Shown one piece after another: positions 25,953 through 34,970 of a stretch of DNA of 64,000 nucleotides. The notes under the pieces are model-generated. The model was not told the DNA's origin. It ran no database searches and worked only from the letters and a program-made list of their open reading frames with translations. Both the position numbers and the translations under genes were made by a program. Position 1 is the stretch's first letter. Each line of letters opens with the position of its first letter. The DNA comes from Caldifarciminota bacterium (lineage in GTDB: Bacteria; Hydrothermota; Tepidihabitantia; Tepidihabitantales; Tepidihabitantaceae). The stretch lies in assembly GCA_026418295.1 (NCBI GenBank), contig JAOABP010000001.1:478398-542397 (forward strand), read 5' to 3'.

Positions 25953-26600
25953 ATGAGCAAACAGTTGAGGACCAGTCTGATTTTTTTATTGATTGTACTG
26001 CTGACCCCATTCTCTGCCTGCCGGCGCAAACTCGCAGCAGATTACTTCCCGTTGATCCCGGGTGCGGTCAGAATCATGGAAATTACTGAACGCCGCATAA
26101 CCGGTCAGGATACTGCCATCACCCGGGAGACAAAGGTAGTGGAGGTAGTCAAGGGCTTGAAAGATATTCCGGGGCTGGGGAAGGTCTGGGTGGTAGAGGT
26201 ACCGCTCGGCTCCCAGAAGTCAGCCATGTTCTACTTTCAGCGTCAAGGTGATACAGTTTTCAAGTTTGTTCCCGGTGCGGGCGGCAGAATTGAAAGAATT
26301 GTCTACTTAATTCAGCCTTTAACCATTGGAAAAAAGTGGTTTGATTCTGAACAGGAACGGGAAGAAAATGAGGTCACCGGCTGTGAAGACGTCACCGTCC
26401 CCGGTGGCACCTTCCGGCAGTGCTTCCGTGTTGAATCCCGAAGCAGCCGGGTTGACTTTACACAAACTGTATGGCTTGCCAGCGGCTTGGGGGTAGTCAA
26501 ACGCATTAAAACCCAGCGCTGGGCTCAAGGAGACACCGTTCGGGAACTGTTCCGCCAGGAAGAGTTAGTTGAGTACCGGATTATTAAAAAGGAAAAATGA
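25953..26600 (+). CDS. Lipoprotein of unknown function
   Basis: A 215-residue protein with a signal peptide and a lipobox-like FSAC near residue 25, so it should be lipidated and processed by Lgt, LspA and the Lnt encoded at 36.6 kb. The mature part is a beta-rich domain beginning DYFPLIPGAVRIMEITERR and containing CEDVTVPGGTFRQCFRVE, a pattern common in poorly characterised outer-surface lipoproteins of FCB bacteria. It is a single-gene unit with a leaderless promoter. Confidence 0.75.
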   Translation: MSKQLRTSLIFLLIVLLTPFSACRRKLAADYFPLIPGAVRIMEITERRITGQDTAITRETKVVEVVKGLKDIPGLGKVWVVEVPLGSQKSAMFYFQRQGDTVFKFVPGAGGRIERIVYLIQPLTIGKKWFDSEQEREENEVTGCEDVTVPGGTFRQCFRVESRSSRVDFTQTVWLASGLGVVKRIKTQRWAQGDTVRELFRQEELVEYRIIKKEK

Positions 26601-26643
26601 CCACTTCGCCGGCTTTGGTTTCCCAAGTATTATCCTGCCTTGC

Positions 26644-26671
26644 TTGACTTTGACTGAATAATAGTTATCAT
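26644..26671 (+). promoter_or_regulatory. Promoter of the PP-loop/Nfu operon
   Basis: TTGACT (26644-26649), 16 nt, TATCAT (26666-26671). Start near 26678 gives a leader of about 27 nt with GAGGG before ATG 26705. A second TTGACT overlaps at 26650. Confidence 0.5.
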
Positions 26672-26704
26672 TACATATATAAGTACCAGGAATGAGGGCC
26701 AGCT

Positions 26705-27787
26705 ATGATTAACAGCCGCAACTCCAAAGCGGTAGGGCTTTTTGCCGGCAGTCTGGACAGCATCCTGGCATTCAGGCTGATCGCCGAACAGGGAATAGCC
26801 GCGGTGGCGCTGCATTTCAGACTGCCGTTTGCAATTCCGGGCAGAACTCCAACCGACGATCAGCTGCAGAGTCAGGCAAAAATGCTGGGAGTATCCCTCG
26901 TGACCTTTGATGCCGGTGCAGATTATCTGGAGATCGTGCGCAACCCTCAGCACGGCTACACTGTCAAAATGGCGCCATGCATTGACTGCATGGCATATAT
27001 GCTGAAGCAGGCAAAGCTACTGATGCAGGAAATCAGGGCTGATTTCGTTTTCACCGGTGAGGTACTGGGTCAGCGTCCCTTTTCCCAGAGCAAACGATCA
27101 CTGAAACTGCTGGAAAAACTCACCGGGCTTGAAGGCAGAATTCTGCGTCCGCTATCGGCAAAACTGCTGGAACCGACAATCCCGGAACTGTCCGGACTGA
27201 TTCGCCGGGAACGGCTGCTTGACTTTCACGGCCGGAATCGACGCCGCCAGATCCGGTTGGCACGCGAATTCGGAATCGTTGACTATCCCATTCCGGGAGG
27301 TGGCTGTCTCTTGACCGATACTAATTTTGCCACCCGGTGCCGGGATGCAATTGACAGGAACGAATTTCAAACTCTGACTGATATCCGGCTGCTGAACTAC
27401 GGCCGTCATTTTCGTCTCCCGGGAAAATCAAAGCTGATTGTCGGCCGGAATGAGGAGGAAAACAGGATTCTGGAAAACCTGACCGACTCCGACCAGCTGA
27501 TTTTGAAACCGGTAGAAACAGTAGGTCCGGTGTGTATTCTGCGGGGGGCGAAACCGACAAAGAAAGAAATTGAGCTGGCAGCACAGATTTGCGCCCGGTA
27601 CTGTGACCATCCCGGTGAACAACTGGTAAAAGTGGCTGCTAACGGGAAAATTTATAAGGCGCGACCGTGTGCTGAGGAGGAACTTATCCAGTGGCGGATT
27701 GGCGGTCCAATTACCAGACCATCCCCCGTACTGGAACTTGACCGAAAGGGGAAAAACCATGACCGAAGAAACTCGGCAGCAGATTAA
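26705..27787 (+). CDS. PP-loop ATPase, probable tRNA thiolation enzyme (ThiI/MnmA-like) with NFACT-type C-terminus
   Basis: A 360-residue protein. The N-terminal PP-loop is GLFAGSLDSILAFRLI, a variant of SGGxDS that binds ATP and adenylates a tRNA uridine. APCIDCMAYMLKQA offers a catalytic or cluster-binding cysteine pair near residue 97. The segment VDYPIPGGGCLLTD is typical of the ThiI/MnmA-like enzymes that carry an NFACT-R type RNA-binding region. The next gene, overlapping by 29 nt, encodes an Nfu Fe-S protein, which suggests an Fe-S-dependent thiolase. The modified base is unknown. Confidence 0.75.
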   Translation: MINSRNSKAVGLFAGSLDSILAFRLIAEQGIAAVALHFRLPFAIPGRTPTDDQLQSQAKMLGVSLVTFDAGADYLEIVRNPQHGYTVKMAPCIDCMAYMLKQAKLLMQEIRADFVFTGEVLGQRPFSQSKRSLKLLEKLTGLEGRILRPLSAKLLEPTIPELSGLIRRERLLDFHGRNRRRQIRLAREFGIVDYPIPGGGCLLTDTNFATRCRDAIDRNEFQTLTDIRLLNYGRHFRLPGKSKLIVGRNEEENRILENLTDSDQLILKPVETVGPVCILRGAKPTKKEIELAAQICARYCDHPGEQLVKVAANGKIYKARPCAEEELIQWRIGGPITRPSPVLELDRKGKNHDRRNSAAD

Positions 27788-27998
27788 ACAGGTGATTGAA
27801 CAGAAAATCAAACCGTCTCTTGCACTTGATGGCGGGAGCATTGAACTGGTAAGTATTGAAGACAACGGCATTGTGCGGGTTCGCCTAACAGGTGCCTGCG
27901 CCCATTGTCCGTTTTCCAGTCTGACTCTGGCAGCGGGTGTGGAAAAAACGCTCAAGGAACTGATTCCGGAAGTCCAGCAGGTGGAACCGGTCCTTTAA
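27759..27998 (+). CDS. NifU C-terminal domain (Nfu) Fe-S carrier protein
   Basis: A 79-residue stand-alone Nfu domain. It has the conserved IKPSLALDGGSIELVSI and the cluster-binding CAHC (CxxC), followed by a helix LAAGVEKTLKELIPEV. Such proteins carry [4Fe-4S] clusters to targets. ATG 27759 follows AAAGGGG and lies inside the end of the PP-loop gene; the ORF-track start at 27669 is too early. Coupled translation with the thiolase suggests that enzyme is its client. Confidence 0.92.
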   Translation: MTEETRQQIKQVIEQKIKPSLALDGGSIELVSIEDNGIVRVRLTGACAHCPFSSLTLAAGVEKTLKELIPEVQQVEPVL

Positions 27999-28008
27999 AG
28001 CCGACAAG

Positions 28009-29229
28009 TCAGGGGCGATCCAGACCTTCAAGAAAATTCTGGCGGTATGCCAGACTGTAGGGTATCAGGTACCAGATAGTGGAATAAAAGCCGACGCGGC
28101 GGGGACGACGGACAAAGCGGTCTACCAGGGAATCAAAGGCATAAAACCGGCTTTTAATCCAGGCAGGCTCATCAGTCTGAACCATCGGATGATATCTCAC
28201 TGATACGAACCGACAGTTCTGATCGAGAAAACGGGTTTCAATGAAATCCAGGTCGCTCTGGACGAGAAGACCGGCGATGCGGCGGTAGTCCGCACCTGAA
28301 TCAGGCAGCGTAATCCGTGCACCCACAAGAATGCGCCGTGCATGAAGAAACTTTACCCGGCGGTAAATTTGCTTTGCCAATGCCGGACTTTTCAGTGCCT
28401 CCTCCAGCCAGGGATCAAGAAAACTTTCATTGAGGTAAATAATTTTCACACCGGCTTTAGCCAGCATCCGGACCAGCTGGGGATATTCAAAAAGCCGGCT
28501 GCCGGCATTAACGGTCCAGTGGCGTCGGAATCGCCAGAGGATACGAAAGAGCGCGTAATAGTATTCAGGATACCGGGCAATATCTTCGTCCAGCAGCCGG
28601 ATGTGTTTTTTCGGCAGGGCCAGCACTTCGCCAATAATTTCATCCTTCGGCCGGAATGCTACCTGTTCACCATAATAAAGGAATTCCGGACACACTGATC
28701 GGACACGATTGGGACAGGCACAACCGCGCACAAATTGCACTGCCTGATAGTTAACGTTCATCATACCGGGCTTGGGGAATATCAGTTTGGGAACGACATA
28801 GTGTGGTCGCTGGGGAGCAGAGTAACAGGAAAGCAGTCTACCTCGCCGGGCATCTTCAAGAACCCGGTCCCAGACGAGCACGATATCGCCACAGACGCGA
28901 GACCGGACCCAGCCCGGTGGATTATCTCCCCAGGCAGTCACCTGCGGTCCGAAAAGCACCACCGGCACCTGCACCTCATAGAAACGCTCAGCCAGTACCC
29001 GGGCTGAATTTTCACAATTAAAATCCACCCGCACCACCACCAGCTCGTAGCCGCTGGTGGTTATTACTTGCAACCGCTCATCCTGGTAGTCAAACTCATC
29101 ATCCGGAGTCAGTGCTGCCAGACGGCAGATTTCCAGGTCCGGACACAGAAAAAGCCGGGCACCCCGAGGCGGGAACCCCTCAATAAACTGCTGCGGCTCC
29201 GGGGCAGCCGCTACGCCAAGAATTCTCAC
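28009..29229 (-). CDS. Radical-SAM/B12-type protein with degenerate cluster motif
   Basis: A 406-residue protein whose layout matches B12-binding radical-SAM proteins: an N-terminal Rossmann-like part (YELVVVRVDFNCEN, VPVVLFGPQVTAWG), then QFVRGCACPNRVRSVCPEF where CxxxCxxC would be expected, a K-I-R-L-L-D-E-D-I strand, and TIM-barrel-like elements (NAGSRLFEYPQLVRMLAKAG). The cysteine spacing is C-x-C-x7-C, so a standard SAM-binding 4Fe-4S cluster is doubtful. It is last in the trpS-ispD-dxr-rseP transcript and overlaps rseP by 4 nt. Function is unknown. Confidence 0.6.
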   Translation of the reverse strand: MRILGVAAAPEPQQFIEGFPPRGARLFLCPDLEICRLAALTPDDEFDYQDERLQVITTSGYELVVVRVDFNCENSARVLAERFYEVQVPVVLFGPQVTAWGDNPPGWVRSRVCGDIVLVWDRVLEDARRGRLLSCYSAPQRPHYVVPKLIFPKPGMMNVNYQAVQFVRGCACPNRVRSVCPEFLYYGEQVAFRPKDEIIGEVLALPKKHIRLLDEDIARYPEYYYALFRILWRFRRHWTVNAGSRLFEYPQLVRMLAKAGVKIIYLNESFLDPWLEEALKSPALAKQIYRRVKFLHARRILVGARITLPDSGADYRRIAGLLVQSDLDFIETRFLDQNCRFVSVRYHPMVQTDEPAWIKSRFYAFDSLVDRFVRRPRRVGFYSTIWYLIPYSLAYRQNFLEGLDRP

Positions 29230-30494
29230 TTAAAAAGCAGCCGTCTGAGATCATTAAAAAGCGTGAGCGCCACCAGAATTCCAATAACAGCCCAGCCGAT
29301 ACTGTTCGCCCAAGTAAGTTCCCGGTCGGAAAGCGGACGGCGTCGGACACCGGCAATGACATCCAGCAGAATTCGTCCACCATCAAGCACCGGTACCGGC
29401 AGCATATTGACTACAAACAGATTAATGGAAAGTAGCGCCCAGAGTGCCAGAAAATACTCCCATCCCCAGCTCGCCCCCTCCCAGGCAATTTTGGCAACCA
29501 TGATTGGCCCGCCGATCGCCCGGGAGGATATTTTCCGGGTAATCACCTTGTAAATAATTACGAAGGTCTGAACCGTTATGTAACCGGTGCGCCTCGCTCC
29601 TTCCCAGACCGCCTGCGGTAGAGACATGGCCCTGCGCGGCAGACGCACCCAGACCCCGATCTGACCAAATCGTTCCCGGCTGAGTTGATCCTGTTCCAAT
29701 GCCGGAACGATTGAATCGACGTACAGAGATTCCCCCCGCTGCCAGCAAAGCTCGATCGACATTCCGCCGTGCTCCCGGACCACACGGACAAACTGTTCCC
29801 AACTCCGGACCTCATTACCCCCGACCGTCAGTATACGGTCGCCGGGGCGAAGCCCGAGTCTTGCCGCCGGACTGCCGGCACGCACCCGGTCAATCACCGG
29901 TGGAATGAACGGCTCCATTTCCAGTGATTCGGGAACCAGATACTGGAAAACCAGCGTGCTGTCCCCCCGTCGGGTCATGACTGTAACCTCTTTCCCCCGA
30001 TACTTCATCAGGAGCTGCTGCAAGGTTTCAAAATCCGGAACAGTATCACCGGCAACGGCAAGTATCCGGTCTCCTGCCCGCAAACCCGCGCCCTCTGCTC
30101 CACTGCCAGGTAAGGGGGTTACCAGCGGTGACACTGAAGTAACTCCGAAAATAAGATACATAGCTACAATCAGAACAAACCCCAGTACAAGATTGAAGAA
30201 CGGACCGGCAGCGACCACCGCTACCCGGACTCCGACCGGCTTACTGCTGAACCCACCCTGCGCCGGATTGTCCTCTCCAACCATTTTAATGTATCCACCG
30301 AGCGGCACGAGCGAAAGCCGGTACTCAGTTTCACCGATACGCCTCTTCAGTATTACCGGACCGAAACCGATGGAAAATGAATCAACCGGAATCCGACCCA
30401 GCTTGGCTACGATCAGATGTCCGAATTCATGAATAGTGATCAGTACGCCGATCAAAATCGCCACCAGCCCGAGCGTACTCAAGGATGTAAACAT
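29226..30494 (-). CDS. rseP: Site-2 intramembrane metalloprotease (RseP family)
   Basis: A 422-residue inner-membrane zinc protease that cleaves transmembrane anti-sigma factors or signal-peptide remnants. HEFGH at residues 22-26 is the zinc site; the third ligand region is NMLPVPVLDGGRILLDVI near 375-390. Two PDZ domains lie between (GAGLRAGDRILAVAGD and AARLGLRPGDRILTVGGN). About four membrane spans. The dxr-rseP order, 10 nt apart, is common in bacteria. RBS-like AAGGAGA lies upstream. Confidence 0.95.
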   Translation of the reverse strand: MFTSLSTLGLVAILIGVLITIHEFGHLIVAKLGRIPVDSFSIGFGPVILKRRIGETEYRLSLVPLGGYIKMVGEDNPAQGGFSSKPVGVRVAVVAAGPFFNLVLGFVLIVAMYLIFGVTSVSPLVTPLPGSGAEGAGLRAGDRILAVAGDTVPDFETLQQLLMKYRGKEVTVMTRRGDSTLVFQYLVPESLEMEPFIPPVIDRVRAGSPAARLGLRPGDRILTVGGNEVRSWEQFVRVVREHGGMSIELCWQRGESLYVDSIVPALEQDQLSRERFGQIGVWVRLPRRAMSLPQAVWEGARRTGYITVQTFVIIYKVITRKISSRAIGGPIMVAKIAWEGASWGWEYFLALWALLSINLFVVNMLPVPVLDGGRILLDVIAGVRRRPLSDRELTWANSIGWAVIGILVALTLFNDLRRLLFK

Positions 30495-30504
30495 CTCCTT
30501 CCTT

Positions 30505-31665
30505 TCAGTTAATTCCGATCAGCTTGCGGGCAAACTCTCCCGCCCTCTGCTCCAGCTGCTGCAGCAGGGGGATAGAAAACCTCTTTCTTTTCTTCTCGCC
30601 AGTAAACTGCGCTAATGTCTGTCTGATTATATCCGGGATCTCCCCGAAGGCAATCTGCCCCTGAAGAAACGCTTCCACTGCCACATCATTAGCAGCATTA
30701 AGTACACAGGTCCCGCCGCTGCCGGCAGCCAGTGCCCGGTATGCCAGCTGAACGCAGGGAAATCGCGCCTGATCAACCGGCAGAAAGTGCAGTTTCATCC
30801 TCTGCTCAAAATCCAGAAACTGTACAAGCGAACCCTCTCGTTCTGGCCAGGTCAGACAGTATTGTATTGGCAGGCGCATATCCGGCACTGACAACTGAGC
30901 CAGCAGTGAACCGTCCCGGAATTCAACCAGCGCATGCACCACCGATTCCGGGTGAATTACCGCTGTCACCTGATCCGGCGTAAACCCGAAAAGCCGGACA
31001 GTCTCGATCACCTCCAGCCCTTTGTTCATCAGCGTCGCCGAATCAACGGTGATCTTTTTACCCATTTTCCAAACCGGATGGCGCAGCACCTGCCGCACCT
31101 GAGCATCTGCCGGCGGTCCGGTCCGGCGAAACGGCCCTCCTGAAGCGGTGAGGATGACGCGGCGGACCTGGGAAAAATCTCGACCTTCAAGACATTGATG
31201 AATGCCAGCCAGTTCGGAGTCAACCGGCAGTACTGTGCCGTGATAACGCCGAGAAAATCTCATCAGTGGCTCACCATAGACAACCAGTAACTCCTTGCTT
31301 GCCAGCGCCACCTTTTTCCCCTGACGCAGTGCCGCCAGCACCGCACCGAGTCCTGCGGTCCCGGACATTGCCATCACCAGCGTATCAATCTCATGACTGT
31401 CCGGGAACTGCTCCAGCGCCTCCTTGCCGCCCAGCACGCGAAAACGCCTCCCCAGCCGTGACTTTACTCTTTCAGCTGCCTGTTTATCACTGAGAAGCAC
31501 ATACCGGGGCTGATACCGCTCAGCCTGAAGGCAGATCTCCGCCACCGACTGATGAGCCGCAATTGCTACCAGTTGAAACCGGTCTGCAAGATGTTCAATT
31601 ACTGCCAGTGCTGACTTACCCACCGAACCGGTAGAACCGAAAACAGCAATTTTTGCTCTCCTCAT
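30505..31665 (-). CDS. dxr: 1-deoxy-D-xylulose 5-phosphate reductoisomerase
   Basis: A 386-residue NADPH enzyme making MEP, the first committed step of the MEP pathway. Motifs: KIAVFGSTGSVGKSALAVIEHL (NADPH-binding), ALASKELLVVYGE, LPVDSELAGIHQCLEGR (metal ligands), TASGGPFRRTG, HPVWKMGKKITVDSATLMNKGLEVIE, and the substrate-side IHPESVVHALVEF. Complete and of normal length. Overlaps ispD by 4 nt. Confidence 0.97.
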   Translation of the reverse strand: MRRAKIAVFGSTGSVGKSALAVIEHLADRFQLVAIAAHQSVAEICLQAERYQPRYVLLSDKQAAERVKSRLGRRFRVLGGKEALEQFPDSHEIDTLVMAMSGTAGLGAVLAALRQGKKVALASKELLVVYGEPLMRFSRRYHGTVLPVDSELAGIHQCLEGRDFSQVRRVILTASGGPFRRTGPPADAQVRQVLRHPVWKMGKKITVDSATLMNKGLEVIETVRLFGFTPDQVTAVIHPESVVHALVEFRDGSLLAQLSVPDMRLPIQYCLTWPEREGSLVQFLDFEQRMKLHFLPVDQARFPCVQLAYRALAAGSGGTCVLNAANDVAVEAFLQGQIAFGEIPDIIRQTLAQFTGEKKRKRFSIPLLQQLEQRAGEFARKLIGIN

Positions 31666-32339
31666 AACAGTGCTTCACACAGTCGCAGGTCCTCAGGATA
31701 AGTTACCTTCAAATTCGGCCGGGTGTTGATAATCACGGCGGGAGAAAGTCCCAGCAGTTCCACCGCCTGACAGTCATCGGTTATCAACATTCCCTGATTA
31801 CTGCCTTTTGCATATCCCCGGCGCAAAATTCCCAGATCAAAGAACTGGGGTGTCTGAATTGCCACCAGACCGGAGCGGTCAACGGTGCGCACAATCCTGC
31901 CTTCAATCACCTCCTTAATAGTATCAGTTACTGGTGCACCAAAGGCAACCGCACCGGTTTTGCGTACCGCTTTCAACCCCCGCGTCAGCATTGGAACAGT
32001 AATCAGCGGCCGTGCTGCATCATGAACCGCTACATATCCATCCTCCGGCAGCACTGCCAACCCCAGTATCACCGAGTCCATCCGCTCCCTGCCCCCCCAA
32101 ACCACATCCAGGACTTTCCTTAACCGCAACTCCGCCACCATCTTTCGGACCTGTCTGATTTTACTCGGATTGGTAACTACGACATACCCTTGGATTGCCG
32201 CACAGCGCTCAAACACCCGCAGACTGTAATAAATCACCGGCCGCCCCCGAAGCAGGGCGAACTGCTTCAGTCCCCCGAATCTCCTGCCCCGGCCTGAGGC
32301 CAAAATAATTCCGTAGCCGGACCCCTCACTCTTAACCAC
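31662..32339 (-). CDS. ispD: 2-C-methyl-D-erythritol 4-phosphate cytidylyltransferase
   Basis: A 225-residue nucleotidyltransferase forming CDP-ME from MEP and CTP. Motifs: IILASGRGRRFGGLKQFALLRGRPVI, VWGGRERMDSVILGL, YVAVHDAARPLI, VAIQTPQFFDLGILRRGYA, and the C-terminal NLKVTYPEDLRLCEALL. The start is GTG 32339, 4 nt after the trpS stop. Together with dxr downstream it puts two consecutive MEP steps in one transcript. Confidence 0.96.
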   Translation of the reverse strand: MVKSEGSGYGIILASGRGRRFGGLKQFALLRGRPVIYYSLRVFERCAAIQGYVVVTNPSKIRQVRKMVAELRLRKVLDVVWGGRERMDSVILGLAVLPEDGYVAVHDAARPLITVPMLTRGLKAVRKTGAVAFGAPVTDTIKEVIEGRIVRTVDRSGLVAIQTPQFFDLGILRRGYAKGSNQGMLITDDCQAVELLGLSPAVIINTRPNLKVTYPEDLRLCEALL

Positions 32340-32342
32340 TTT

Positions 32343-33350
32343 TTATCTGTCTTTTCCCGGCATCGGAAAATAGTTAATCTGCACCGCCTCCCGGACTAAC
32401 GCCATTGTCCTCTCACCTTCAGCCCGGGCACGAGCGGTTCCTTTCTGCAGGATGTCCCAGACCAGATCCGGATTTCTCTCCAGTTCTGCCCGGCGCTCCC
32501 GGATCGGCTCCAGAAACCGGATCAGCACCTCGGTCAAACGCCCTTTACACGGTACACAGCCGATCTTTCCTGCCCGGCATCGTGCTTCAATCTCGGACAC
32601 CTCATCTCGATTAAATGTCTGATGATAGGCATAGACAACACACACCTCCGGATGACCCGGATCGGTCGGGTGAATCCGTGCCGGATCGGTCACCGCCGTT
32701 CCCACCTTCCGCTTCACCTCAGCCGGGGTATCCGAAAGATAAATTGCGTTGCCCAGACTTTTGGACATCTTCGCATTGCCATCCAGTCCGATCAGCCGGG
32801 GATTGAGAATCTGCTCCGGCTCAGGAAATACCGGCGCATAAATTGCATTGAACTTGCGGGCAATCTTTCTGGTCAGCTCAATATGCGGTGCCTGATCCTC
32901 TCCAACCGGCACCAGGTGCGCCCGGCAGAAGAGAATATCTGCCGCCTGACTTACCGGATACCCCAGAAACCCGTAGGGCATGGATTCCTCAAAATTATAC
33001 TGCCGTGCCTCGGTCTTGATTGTCGGATTATGTAAAAGCTGCTGCACGGTAACCAAGTTGGCAAAGATAACAGTCAGTTCGGCAATTGCCGGCACCATGG
33101 ACTGGACAAAAATAGTCGCCTTCTCGGGATCAACGCCGCAGGCAATATTGTCCATTGCCACATTCAACACATCCTGACGCAACCGCTCCGGCTGATCAAA
33201 ATTGGTGGTCAGTGCCTGAACATCGGCAATGATAATGAAGGTATCATACTGGTCCTGAAGTTGCACCCGGTTGGCAACCGAGCCGACATAATGTCCCAGA
33301 TGCAACGGACCGGTAGGACGGTCCCCAGTGAGAATCCGTTTTCTTTCCAT
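32343..33350 (-). CDS. trpS: Tryptophanyl-tRNA synthetase
   Basis: A 335-residue class I synthetase charging tRNA-Trp. Signature motifs: TGDRPTGPLHLGHYVGSV (HIGH), GYPVSQAADILFCRAHLVPVGEDQAPHIELTRKIA, and KMSKSLGNAIYLSD (KMSKS). It is first in the minus-strand transcript trpS-ispD-dxr-rseP-radical-SAM-like. The promoter TATAAT ends 7 nt before ATG with no Shine-Dalgarno, so the mRNA should be leaderless. Confidence 0.97.
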   Translation of the reverse strand: MERKRILTGDRPTGPLHLGHYVGSVANRVQLQDQYDTFIIIADVQALTTNFDQPERLRQDVLNVAMDNIACGVDPEKATIFVQSMVPAIAELTVIFANLVTVQQLLHNPTIKTEARQYNFEESMPYGFLGYPVSQAADILFCRAHLVPVGEDQAPHIELTRKIARKFNAIYAPVFPEPEQILNPRLIGLDGNAKMSKSLGNAIYLSDTPAEVKRKVGTAVTDPARIHPTDPGHPEVCVVYAYHQTFNRDEVSEIEARCRAGKIGCVPCKGRLTEVLIRFLEPIRERRAELERNPDLVWDILQKGTARARAEGERTMALVREAVQINYFPMPGKDR

Positions 33351-33357
33351 TTATCCG

Positions 33358-33385
33358 ATTATACGGAGAACAGAAAAGGGGTCAA
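33358..33385 (-). promoter_or_regulatory. Promoter of the trpS operon, leaderless
   Basis: TTGACC (33385-33380), 16 nt, perfect TATAAT (33363-33358), then 7 nt to ATG 33350. This is the clearest leaderless promoter in the window. Confidence 0.8.
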
Positions 33386-33678
33386 GAATGAAGAGAACAC
33401 AATATGCCTTAACCGCAGAATTTTTTACCTGCTGACAGTTTTCCCATCATAAAATTGGAGCCTGCCCGCAGGGCTTTTAACGTGTCAACTTAACCGGTAT
33501 GTCTAACACATTTAACCTCAATTACTTGAAATAATGCACCCGGAAGAACCGTTACTTTTCCGGTCATGTGCCGTTCTCTGCATAACTATACCGCTTGACC
33601 GCACCGGCAGCACCTCATAAATCCCCGGTTGCAGGGCAAAAATCCCGTCCGTCTCGAAGCCATTCATTCCGGTATGAT

Positions 33679-33706
33679 TTGACTGATACACCCGGGCAAA
33701 TAAAAT
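33679..33706 (+). promoter_or_regulatory. Promoter of the solute-binding protein gene, leaderless
   Basis: TTGACT (33679-33684), 16 nt, TAAAAT (33701-33706), then 7 nt to ATG 33714. The ORF-track GTG at 33708 would precede the transcription start. Confidence 0.7.
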
Positions 33707-33713
33707 TGTGCTG

Positions 33714-34970
33714 ATGGACCGCTACCTTCTGGTCATACTTGCTTTTATTTTCATAACCGGCTGTGGTAACCGCCAGAAAAGACCGGCCGCGGGCAGAAAG
33801 ATTATTGTAACCTTCTGGCATGCGATGGGCGGACCGCTGGGGGATGCGCTGGAGGCAATGATTCAGGAATTTGAAACTCAGCATCCGGAAATTGACATTC
33901 AACCGGTATCAATGGCAAACTACTCCAGCCTTTCCCAGAAGCTGATGGGTGCTGTTCAGGTCAACGCCCCTCCCAATCTGGCTCAGATGTATGAATCCTG
34001 GACGAGCCAGTTCTATGCACTGAACAAACTGGTGCCCGTGGATTCACTCATCCATACATCTGACGGTCTGACACCCGAGGAGCTCGCCGATTTCTTTCCC
34101 CCATTCATTGAGAACAACACCTGGAACGACCGGCTGGTCACCCTGCCCTTCAACAAATCAATCCCGGTCTTTTTCTACAACATTGAACAGCTCAAACAGG
34201 CCGGCTATGACCAGTTTCCCCAAACCTGGACTGAACTCCGGACCATGCTCAGACGCCTGACCAGCCGGAAGGCCGGGAGATACGGTGGTGCCGGCATTGT
34301 CAACGAAGGAATTTTCGGCACTCTACTCCTCCAGCAGGGTGGCAGGTTTCTCAACGAAAGCACCGGCGTACCTGAGTTTAATTCCCCGGCCGGGGTGCGC
34401 GCTGCCCGGTTTCTGGCTGCACTGGTCAATGAAGATTCCAGCGTCTATTACGGTGCCGGCTACGAACCCCAGAACGACTTCCTTGCCGGCAGGATCGCCT
34501 GCATTCAGTCCACCTCGGTCTCCTACGCATTTCTCAAGCCGAACCTGACCTTCCGGCTCGGTATTGCGCCCCTGCCTGTTGAAGGCCGACCCGCAGCAAT
34601 CGGCTATGGCACCAACATCGGCATCTTCCGCACCGGAACCCCAGAACAGATCGCCGCCGCCTGGAAATTTGTCAAATGGTTTATCGAACCGGAACAGCAG
34701 GCGAAATGGGCAGTCCGGACTGGCTATGTGCCGGTGCGGCGCAGTGCACTTGCGCACCCCGAATACCGGAAATTAATTGCTGAACTTCCCGGGCTGGAAC
34801 GTGCCCTGAAACAGCTGGACTACCTCGCATTTGAGCCGAAAACTGAGATCTGGTTTGCCGGCAGAAGGACGCTCGGTGATGCCCTGGAGAAAATCATCCG
34901 CACCGGAACTGATGCCCAGACAGTACTTGACGAAGCTGCCCGTCAGATTACCGGGGCAAACAGAAAATGA
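33714..34970 (+). CDS. ABC transporter solute-binding lipoprotein (sugar type)
   Basis: A 418-residue family 1 extracellular solute-binding protein. Signal peptide with lipobox ITGC near residue 18, then KIIVTFWHAMGGPLGDALEAMIQEFETQHPEIDI, LPFNKSIPVFFYN, and the family-typical GYGTNIGIFRTGTPEQIAAAWKFVKWFIEPEQQAKWAVRTGYVPVRRSA. It resembles UgpB/MalE-type binding proteins for glycerol-3-phosphate or oligosaccharides. No ABC permease or ATPase gene is next to it; instead a secreted OB-fold protein follows with a 4-nt overlap. Confidence 0.9.
   Translation: MDRYLLVILAFIFITGCGNRQKRPAAGRKIIVTFWHAMGGPLGDALEAMIQEFETQHPEIDIQPVSMANYSSLSQKLMGAVQVNAPPNLAQMYESWTSQFYALNKLVPVDSLIHTSDGLTPEELADFFPPFIENNTWNDRLVTLPFNKSIPVFFYNIEQLKQAGYDQFPQTWTELRTMLRRLTSRKAGRYGGAGIVNEGIFGTLLLQQGGRFLNESTGVPEFNSPAGVRAARFLAALVNEDSSVYYGAGYEPQNDFLAGRIACIQSTSVSYAFLKPNLTFRLGIAPLPVEGRPAAIGYGTNIGIFRTGTPEQIAAAWKFVKWFIEPEQQAKWAVRTGYVPVRRSALAHPEYRKLIAELPGLERALKQLDYLAFEPKTEIWFAGRRTLGDALEKIIRTGTDAQTVLDEAARQITGANRK

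Larger units (their letters stand above)
33351..33713. other. Intergenic region with two divergent promoters
   Basis: A 363-base gap between trpS (leftward) and the solute-binding protein gene (rightward). It holds the trpS promoter at 33358-33385 and the rightward promoter at 33679-33706. Near 33462-33482 GCCTGC/GCAGGGC can form a weak stem followed by TTTT, of unclear use since no rightward gene precedes it. No convincing ORF is present. Confidence 0.5.
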
